In this document: positions 58,101-64,000 of the stretch, in pieces
How the letters are laid out: each line of letters starts with the position of its first letter
Position numbering within the stretch: the stretch's first letter is position 1
From: Arthrobacter horti
GTDB lineage: Bacteria; Actinomycetota; Actinomycetes; Actinomycetales; Micrococcaceae
Direction of reading: 5' to 3'
DNA: 64,000 nt
Assembly (NCBI RefSeq): GCF_030731045.1
Contig: NZ_JAVALS010000001.1
Span: 684,532-748,531 of the forward strand
Translations under genes and position numbers: made by a program
Notes under the pieces: model-generated
Databases searched by the model: none
Seen by the model: the letters and a program-made list of their open reading frames with translations, nothing else
Told to the model about the DNA's origin: nothing

Positions 58101-61100
58101 TCAGCGCGGCCCGTAGAACTCCCGTTCAAAGACGCTGCGCGCCCGGCGGGTCAGGCGCAGATAGTGCTCCTCGAAGTCCGCGGCGTGCTCGGCGGGATGA
58201 CCGCACCAGCGGGACACGGCCTCCAGGTCCTTCCGGGCCGAGGGCAGCAGATCGGAAGCCCTGCCGGACCACATCACATTGGCGCTCCGGACACGTGAGG
58301 CGAGATGCCACGCCTCACCCAGCAGCGCGGCGTCGTCGGCGTCCATGAGCCCGAGTGCCGCGAGTTCCGCGAGCGCGTCCACGGTCGAGGTGGTGCGCAG
58401 CCCAGGGTGCAGGTGGGCGTGCTGCAGCTGGCGCAACTGCACCAGCCATTCGACGTCACTGAGGCCTCCCCGCCCGAGCTTGACGTGCCGGGACGGGTCG
58501 GCTCCACGGGGCAGCCGTTCGGCCTCCACGCGTGCCTTGATCCGCCGGATCTCCCGCTCGTCCTGCGGCGAGAGGTGTTCCGGGTAGCGGAGCGGGTCGA
58601 TGAGTTCGAGAAACTGTGCTGCGAGTGCGTCGTCGCCGGCCAGGGGGCGCGCCCGCAGGAGCGCCTGGGACTCCCAGATGAGGGACCAGCGCTCGTAGTA
58701 GGCGCGGAAGGCGTCCAGTGACCGGACCATGGGCCCGTTCTTGCCCTCGGGCCGCAGGTCCGCATCCAGGGCCAGGACGCGCTCCGCCTGGATCGCCGGG
58801 CGGAGCGGCTGGGTGAGGAGCGCGGAGATCCGCCCGACGATCCAGAGCGCCTGCTTCTGCGCGTCCGCGTCGGAGGCCCCGGGAAGGGCTTGGTGGACGT
58901 ACATGACGTCCGCGTCGGAGCCGTAGCCGATCTCCCGTCCGCCCTGCCGTCCCATCCCCATGACGAGCACCCGGGTGAGGAGGCCGCCGTCGGCCTCGGT
59001 CTCACGTTCCGCCACGTGCAGTGCACCGAGGATGGCCGCCTGGTCGGCGTCGGCGAGCGCCTTGGCGACGCCGTCCTGGTCCAGGACGCCCGCGGCGTCG
59101 CCGAGCGCTGTGCGCAGGATCTCCCGGCGCCGGATCAGGCGGATGAAACGCATGGCCCCGGATGCCTCCTGATGCCGGGCCATCTTGGAACGGATCTCCT
59201 GCCACTGGGCATCGAACGGGACGGGTGCCAGCTCTTTGTCGGTGCCCAGCCACGCGACGGACTCCGGTGAGACCTCCAGAAGATCGGCGATGAGCCTCGA
59301 GTCGGCCAGGATGTGGCACAGACGCTCCGCTGCGGCCTGCGAATCCCTCAGCAGCCCCAGATACCAGTGGGTGGCACCCAGCGCCTCACTGACCCGGCGG
59401 AAGGCGAGCAGGCCGCCGTCGGGGTCCAGGCCCTCGGCGAGCCAGCCGAGAAGCACCGGCAGGAGCTGGCGCTGGAGCGCCGCCCGGCGACTGACGCCCG
59501 AGGTCAGGGCCGCGATGTGGCGCATGGCGCCGTCGGGGTCCCGGTAACCCAGGGCGGCCAGGCGTGCGGAGGCCGCTTCGGGGCTGAGCCGCGCCTCCGC
59601 GGTGCTGAGGGACGCCGCGGTGCTGAGCAGGGGCCGGTAGAAGATCTGTTCGTGGAGTTCCCGCACGCGGCGTTTGGTCTTCTGCCACCCGCTCACGAGC
59701 GCGTCGGCGGTGGGCCGGGCCGTGCTGAGTGAGCCTTCGACGGCACGGGCGAGCGCGCGGAGGTCCTCCTCTTTCTCCGGCATGAGGTGGGTGCGGCGCA
59801 TGCGCACCATCTGGATGCGGTGTTCGATGACCCGCAGCTGCCGGTAGGCACGGTCGAATTCGGCGGCGTCGGAGCGGCCGATGTAGCCTCCCGCGGACAG
59901 CGCCGCGATGGCGGACGTGGTGTCCCGCACGCGCAGTGCCGGGTCCGCCTTGCCGTGGACCAGCTGGAGGAGCTGGACCGTGAATTCGACGTCGCGGAGC
60001 CCGCCTGGGCCGAGCTTGAGCTGGCGGGCAACCTCGGCGGCAGGGATGTTGGCCGTCACGCGACGCCGCATCGCCTGCACGGACTCGACGAATCCGTCCC
60101 GGCCTGCGGAGGCCCACACCAGGGGTTCCACCATCTCCTCGAAGCGGTGGCCCAGCCCGGTGTCGCCGGCCATGGCGCGCGCCTTGAGGAGGGCCTGGAA
60201 CTCCCAGCTCTCGGCCCAGCGGCCGTAGTAGAGGCGGTGGGATTCGAGGGTCCGGACCAAGGGCCCGTCCTTGCCCTCGGGCCGCAGATTGGCGTCCACC
60301 TCCCACAGCGCGGGTTCCCGGCCCGGGCTGGAGATGACCTTGGTGAGCGTGCTGGCCAGGAAGGTCCCGATCGCGACGGCCTGGACCTCGTCCAGGCCGT
60401 CCGCCTCCAGGACGTAGATGACGTCCACATCGGAGATGTAGTTCAGCTCCCGCGCGCCGCTCTTGCCCATGCCGAGCACGGCCAGGCGGACGGCGGCCAC
60501 CTCCTCCGCGGTGAACACGGCTGCGGCTTCCGAGCGGGCCACCGCGAGCGCCGCGTCGAGCGCGGCGGCCGCCAGATCCGCCAGCTCCGCTCCGGCCGAC
60601 GGCATGAAGTCCCGCGGATCGGCCGCGCAGAGATCGCGGATGGCCAGCTCGGTCAGGTGGCGCCGGTAGCGCGCCCGCAGGGCGGACTGCGCGGACTCGC
60701 CCGTCATCCGCGCCACGGGGGCCGCTGCGCGCGCATCGGCGCCGACGGCGGCCAGCAGGGAGGTGCGGAGTGTCTCCGCCGGTGTGCGGAGCGGCTCAGG
60801 GCTCACCGGGGCCGTCAGCACGTCCTTCTCGCCCGGATTGCGGAGCAGGAAGTCCGCGAGTGCGGTGGATGCCCCGAGGAGGCGGAACATGGCTTCGGAG
60901 CGCTCCGGGCCGCCCGCCAGGAGCTTCCGGACGGTGCCGCCGACCGGCCCTTCCTTCTCCAGGAGCCGGACGACGGACAGGAGCGCCTCATCCGGGTTGG
61001 CGGCCTGCAGCAGCCCGGCGAACAGGAGTTCCTGGTCCACGCCGTCCAGCTCAGGGGCTCCCAGGAACCGCTCGGCGCGTTCCACATCGCTGAAGCCGGC

Positions 61101-61127
61101 GGCGATCAGGCGCCGGGCGACACTCAT
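58101..61127 (-). CDS. glnE: Glutamine-synthetase adenylyltransferase / deadenylase
   Basis: 1,008 residues from the ATG at 61,127. Two nucleotidyltransferase domains, each with G-G/M-x-x-x-x-R/S-x-E-L/I and D-x-D: LGMGKSGARELNYISDVDVI (N-terminal, deadenylylating) and MGMGRQGGREIGYGSDADVM (C-terminal, adenylylating). Helix-rich PII-signal linkers lie between. It attaches or removes AMP on Tyr of glutamine synthetase. The start is 10 bp after the glnA2 stop, so glnA2-glnE are an operon, and glnA1 lies 3.6 kb away on the other strand. Confidence 0.96.
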   Translation of the reverse strand: MSVARRLIAAGFSDVERAERFLGAPELDGVDQELLFAGLLQAANPDEALLSVVRLLEKEGPVGGTVRKLLAGGPERSEAMFRLLGASTALADFLLRNPGEKDVLTAPVSPEPLRTPAETLRTSLLAAVGADARAAAPVARMTGESAQSALRARYRRHLTELAIRDLCAADPRDFMPSAGAELADLAAAALDAALAVARSEAAAVFTAEEVAAVRLAVLGMGKSGARELNYISDVDVIYVLEADGLDEVQAVAIGTFLASTLTKVISSPGREPALWEVDANLRPEGKDGPLVRTLESHRLYYGRWAESWEFQALLKARAMAGDTGLGHRFEEMVEPLVWASAGRDGFVESVQAMRRRVTANIPAAEVARQLKLGPGGLRDVEFTVQLLQLVHGKADPALRVRDTTSAIAALSAGGYIGRSDAAEFDRAYRQLRVIEHRIQMVRMRRTHLMPEKEEDLRALARAVEGSLSTARPTADALVSGWQKTKRRVRELHEQIFYRPLLSTAASLSTAEARLSPEAASARLAALGYRDPDGAMRHIAALTSGVSRRAALQRQLLPVLLGWLAEGLDPDGGLLAFRRVSEALGATHWYLGLLRDSQAAAERLCHILADSRLIADLLEVSPESVAWLGTDKELAPVPFDAQWQEIRSKMARHQEASGAMRFIRLIRRREILRTALGDAAGVLDQDGVAKALADADQAAILGALHVAERETEADGGLLTRVLVMGMGRQGGREIGYGSDADVMYVHQALPGASDADAQKQALWIVGRISALLTQPLRPAIQAERVLALDADLRPEGKNGPMVRSLDAFRAYYERWSLIWESQALLRARPLAGDDALAAQFLELIDPLRYPEHLSPQDEREIRRIKARVEAERLPRGADPSRHVKLGRGGLSDVEWLVQLRQLQHAHLHPGLRTTSTVDALAELAALGLMDADDAALLGEAWHLASRVRSANVMWSGRASDLLPSARKDLEAVSRWCGHPAEHAADFEEHYLRLTRRARSVFEREFYGPR

Positions 61128-61137
61128 GGCCACCGTG

Positions 61138-62478
61138 CTACAGGATCCCGAGGTTGCGCTGAAGCTCGTACGGCGTGACCTGGAGGCGGTAGTCGTTCCA
61201 TTCGGCCCGCTTGTTGCGCAGGAAGTGCTGGAACACCTGCTCGCCCAGGATCTCCGCCATGAACTCGGAGTTCTCCATGGTGTTGATGGCGTCGTGAAGG
61301 CTCGCCGGGAGCGGATCATGGCCGAGGGCCCGCCGCTCGGCGGTGGAGAGGGAGGCGATGTCCTCCTCGGAGGCGAGAGGCAGCTCGTAGCCTTCCTCGA
61401 TACCCTTCAGGCCGGCGCCCAGGAGCACCGCGTAGGCGAGGTACGGGTTGGCGGCGGAGTCGATGCCGCGGTACTCCACCCGGGCGGAGTTGCCCTTGCC
61501 CGGCTTGTAGAGCGGGACGCGGACCAGCGCGGAGCGGTTGTTGTGGCCCCAGGAGACGTAGCTGGGAGCCTCTCCCCCGCCCCAGAGGCGCTTGTACGAG
61601 TTCACGAACTGGTTGGTCACGGCCGTGAACTCGGGGGCGTGGTGCAGGATGCCGGCGATGAACTGCCGGGCCGTGCGGGAGAGCTCGTACTCCGCGCCCG
61701 CCTCGTGGAAGGCGTTGGTGTCGCCTTCGAAAAGCGAGAAGTGGGTGTGCATGCCGGAACCCGGGTGCTGGGTGAACGGCTTGGGCATGAAGGTCGCGTA
61801 ACTGCCCTGCTGCAGCGCCACCTCTTTGATGACGGTGCGGAACGTCATGATGTTGTCCGCCGTCTGGAGGGCGTCCGCGTAGCGCAGGTCGATCTCGTTC
61901 TGGCCGGGGCCGGCCTCATGGTGGCTGAACTCGACAGAGATCCCCACATTCTCCAGCATGGTCACGGCCGTCCGGCGGAAGTCCTGGGCCACGCCTCCCG
62001 GCACGTGGTCGAAGTACCCGCCCTCGTCCACCGGCACCGGCAGCCCGTCCGGACCGGGACGGTCCGACTCCAGGAGGTAGAACTCGATCTCGGGGTGCGT
62101 GTAGCAGGTGAAGCCCATGTCGGCGGCCTTGGCCAGGGTCCGCTTGAGCACATTTCGGGGGTCCGCCGCACTCGGCTGCCCATCCGGGGTCAGGATGTCG
62201 CAGAACATGCGGCTGGTCTGCTCGGTCTCGCCGCGCCAGGGCAGGATCTGGAACGTGGACGGATCCGGCTGGGCCAGCATGTCGGATTCGTACACACGGG
62301 CCAGGCCCTCGATGGAGGATCCGTCGAAGCCGAGACCCTCCTCGAAGGCCCCTTCGACCTCGGCGGGGGCCAGGGCCACGGACTTGAGAGAGCCCACCAC
62401 GTCGGTGAACCAGAGCCGGACGAACCGGACGTCCCGCTCCTCGATGGTCCGGAGCACGAATTCCTGTTGGCGGTCCAT
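61138..62478 (-). CDS. glnA2: Glutamine synthetase type I, second copy (GlnA2-like)
   Basis: 446 residues from the ATG at 62,478 (GAGGAAGCGAGG upstream). GS domains are intact: LWFTDVVGSLKSVALAPAEV, FDGSSIEGLARVYESDM, SGMHTHFSLFEG and NPYLAYAVLLGAG. It lacks the KDLYELP-type adenylylation Tyr segment seen in glnA1 at the equivalent site (YELPLASEEDIASLSTAERR), as in actinobacterial GlnA2/I-alpha forms that escape GlnE. It is expressed ahead of glnE. Confidence 0.93.
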   Translation of the reverse strand: MDRQQEFVLRTIEERDVRFVRLWFTDVVGSLKSVALAPAEVEGAFEEGLGFDGSSIEGLARVYESDMLAQPDPSTFQILPWRGETEQTSRMFCDILTPDGQPSAADPRNVLKRTLAKAADMGFTCYTHPEIEFYLLESDRPGPDGLPVPVDEGGYFDHVPGGVAQDFRRTAVTMLENVGISVEFSHHEAGPGQNEIDLRYADALQTADNIMTFRTVIKEVALQQGSYATFMPKPFTQHPGSGMHTHFSLFEGDTNAFHEAGAEYELSRTARQFIAGILHHAPEFTAVTNQFVNSYKRLWGGGEAPSYVSWGHNNRSALVRVPLYKPGKGNSARVEYRGIDSAANPYLAYAVLLGAGLKGIEEGYELPLASEEDIASLSTAERRALGHDPLPASLHDAINTMENSEFMAEILGEQVFQHFLRNKRAEWNDYRLQVTPYELQRNLGIL

Positions 62479-62632
62479 GCGGGCCTCGCTTCCTCTGCTC
62501 CCCCGGCCCTGGCCGGGACACTCCTGTTCTGCTGACAGCAACTCTACCCAGGAGCGGTCACCTGCGGTTCCCAGCGCGCCCTGGGCGAAAGGGAATTCCC
62601 CACCCCCGCACGTTCCCCGTTAAGCTCGAAGC

Positions 62633-63517
62633 ATGACCCACAGCGAAGCCGCCCACTCCAGCACCGCCGGCGAGACGAGCGCACCGTACGGAAGTGGCCC
62701 CGCGCCGTCGTCGTCCGCTCCGGCCGGCCGGGTCCGGCTCCACCACCTGCGGCAGGCGAAGGAGCAGGGGCGGCATTTCGCCATGCTCACCACCTACGAG
62801 CAGTACACGGCGGAGATCTTCGACGCGGCCGGTATCGAGGTGCTGCTGATCGGCGATTCCGCGTCCAACAACGTGTACGGCAACGAGACGAGCCTCCCGG
62901 TCACGGTGGACGAACTCCTGCCGCTGTGCCGTGCGGTGGCCCGTTCGGCCCACCACGCCCTGATCCTGGCCGATCTGCCGTTCGGCTCCTACGAGGTCTC
63001 CCCCCAGCAGGCCGTGGAGACCGGCGTCCGCTTCATGAAGGAAGGCCTGGCCCACGCCGTGAAGCTGGAGGGCGGCGCCTTCTACGCGGAAACCGTGCGC
63101 GCCATGGTCCAGGCCGGCATCCCGGTCATGGGGCACATCGGCTTCACCCCGCAGAGTGAGCACGCCCTGGGCGGCTATCGTGTGCAGGGCCGGGGCGACG
63201 ACGCCGAGCGGCTCGTGGCGGACGCGCTGGCCCTCGAGGAGGCGGGCGCCTTCGCGGTGCTCATGGAGATGGTCCCGGCGGAGACCGCCGCAAGGGTCGA
63301 CGCAGCGCTGAAGGTCCCCACCGTGGGCATCGGCGCCGGCAGCGGCACCACCGGCCAGGTCCTGGTCTGGCAGGACGCCATGGGTCTGCGCGGCGGGAAG
63401 ATGGCACGCTTCGTCAAGCAGTACGCCCAGCTGCGCGGGACCCTGATGGATGCCGCGCAGCAGTTCGGCGACGAAGTCCGGAACGGCTCCTTCCCCGGCC
63501 CGGAGCACTCCTTCTAG
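62633..63517 (+). CDS. panB: 3-methyl-2-oxobutanoate hydroxymethyltransferase
   Basis: 294 residues. The PanB landmarks are MLTTYEQYTAEIFDAAGIEV, LLIGDSASNNVYGNETSLPV, VKLEGGAFYAETVRAM and MGHIGFTPQSEHALGGYRVQ, then PTVGIGAGSGTTGQVLVWQD. It adds a hydroxymethyl group from methylene-THF to 2-oxoisovalerate in pantothenate/CoA synthesis. The first 35 residues are a low-complexity extension typical of actinobacterial PanB. Divergent from glnA2. Confidence 0.96.
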   Translation: MTHSEAAHSSTAGETSAPYGSGPAPSSSAPAGRVRLHHLRQAKEQGRHFAMLTTYEQYTAEIFDAAGIEVLLIGDSASNNVYGNETSLPVTVDELLPLCRAVARSAHHALILADLPFGSYEVSPQQAVETGVRFMKEGLAHAVKLEGGAFYAETVRAMVQAGIPVMGHIGFTPQSEHALGGYRVQGRGDDAERLVADALALEEAGAFAVLMEMVPAETAARVDAALKVPTVGIGAGSGTTGQVLVWQDAMGLRGGKMARFVKQYAQLRGTLMDAAQQFGDEVRNGSFPGPEHSF

Positions 63518-63540
63518 GAGAGGCCCGGCCGGGAGCGGGC

Positions 63541-63705
63541 TCAGTCGTCGTCATCCTTGTCCCACGCCTCATTGTGTTTCCGGACGCTCTCCAGGGCCTT
63601 CGCGGCCTCCTCCCGGGTGTCGAACGGGCCGAGCAACTGGCTCCAGTCGCTCATGGCGTCCTCCTCCACTTGGTGCGTGACCATGTTGTACCAGAACTTC
63701 GGCAT
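63541..63705 (-). CDS. 54-residue SPOR-like small protein
   Basis: 54 residues from the ATG at 63,705, with AAGGAGGAG upstream. MPKFWYNMVTHQVEEDAMSD, then WSQLLGPFDTREEAAKALES resembles the short SPOR-like proteins found beside map in Micrococcaceae, here recalled and not searched. The C-terminus is acidic. Divergent from map. Function unknown. Confidence 0.75.
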   Translation of the reverse strand: MPKFWYNMVTHQVEEDAMSDWSQLLGPFDTREEAAKALESVRKHNEAWDKDDDD

Positions 63706-63741
63706 GGCTCCTCCTTGCGTGACGGCTATTAGGATCAAGGT

Positions 63742-64000
63742 ATGCCAGCTGAAGCCAGTACCGCACCCCTCGGCACCCTGACCCCGGGGACCGTCAGCCC
63801 ACGCCGTCCCGTCCCGGCGTCGATCGAACGTCCGGAGTACGTGGACAAGCCCGCCCCGGCCAAGTTCACGGGCAGCGCGGTCAAGACCCCCGAGACGATC
63901 GAGAAGATGCGCATCGCGAGCCGCATCGCCGCACAGGCGATCGTCGAGGTGGGCAAGAGCATCCGCCCCGGCGTGACCACGGACGAGCTGGACGCCGTGG
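63742..64000 (+). CDS. map: Methionine aminopeptidase, N-terminal part (continues beyond window)
   Basis: 86 codons from the ATG at 63,742 to the window edge. [20 protein letters not shown] is the N-terminal extension of actinobacterial type I MetAPs (Map Ib), followed by [20 protein letters not shown] and [16 protein letters not shown], the conserved start of the catalytic domain. It removes initiator Met. The metal-binding residues lie outside the window. Confidence 0.93.
   Translation, partial: MPAEASTAPLGTLTPGTVSPRRPVPASIERPEYVDKPAPAKFTGSAVKTPETIEKMRIASRIAAQAIVEVGKSIRPGVTTDELDAV

Overview
The window is high-GC DNA with GTG starts and strong GC-rich hairpin terminators. Gene content and order (sigA next to a DUF4192 gene; lpd and E2; lipB-lipA-DUF4191; rraA-like; RDD; glnA1; glnE; glnA2; panB; map) point to an actinobacterium of the Micrococcaceae, Arthrobacter-like. 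This is inferred from gene order and protein resemblance, not from a database search. I saw no rRNA, tRNA or CRISPR array.

Accessory part, about 1-20,150. Positions 1-12,874 on the minus strand are one open reading frame that leaves the window still open. Its (at least) 4,291 codons encode a signal peptide, a zinc-metalloprotease domain with HELGHVLGLSD, a Pro/Ala/Thr linker, and then thousands of residues of Ala/Gly/Thr/Ser/Val-rich beta-strand repeats. Part of the repeat region is an A-B-A-B array whose super-repeat is almost exactly 2,400 bp. After a 1.1 kb gene-poor gap come damaged genes: a PucR-type regulator (frameshifted, no C-terminal helix-turn-helix), a DUF2971-type gene (frameshifted, shortened) and a ferredoxin-reductase-like gene (frameshifted). 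The reductase is followed by an intact alpha/beta hydrolase and faces a divergent TetR regulator that has two CGTAA-N2-TTACG palindromes in front of it. A tyrosine integrase with its catalytic core mostly deleted and an excisionase-like gene close this region, so it looks like the decayed remains of integrated DNA.

Core part, about 20,170-64,000. nrdHIEF (minus strand) make the class Ib ribonucleotide reductase, with an NrdR-box-like palindrome upstream. Next are a ClC-type channel/transporter, MarR and LysR regulators, a DUF2004-like protein, and metF-metE (methionine synthesis) behind a leader that can fold into a three-way junction. They are followed by a ROK regulator, an RsmC/RlmG-type methyltransferase, a tyrosine phosphatase, the primary sigma factor, a DUF4192 protein, an MFS transporter and a PAC2 protein.

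From 40.7 kb the plus strand carries pepA, lpd and the two-lipoyl-domain E2 (sucB). An OsmC protein, a tricorn-type protease and a membrane Ser/Thr kinase follow, then lipB-lipA. Lpd and E2 need lipoate and LipB/LipA supply it, so about 11 kb holds both users and makers of this cofactor. The last block is nitrogen assimilation: glnA1 behind a GlnR-type operator, then glnA2-glnE, where GlnE adenylylates glutamine synthetase. panB, a 54-residue small protein and the start of map end the window.
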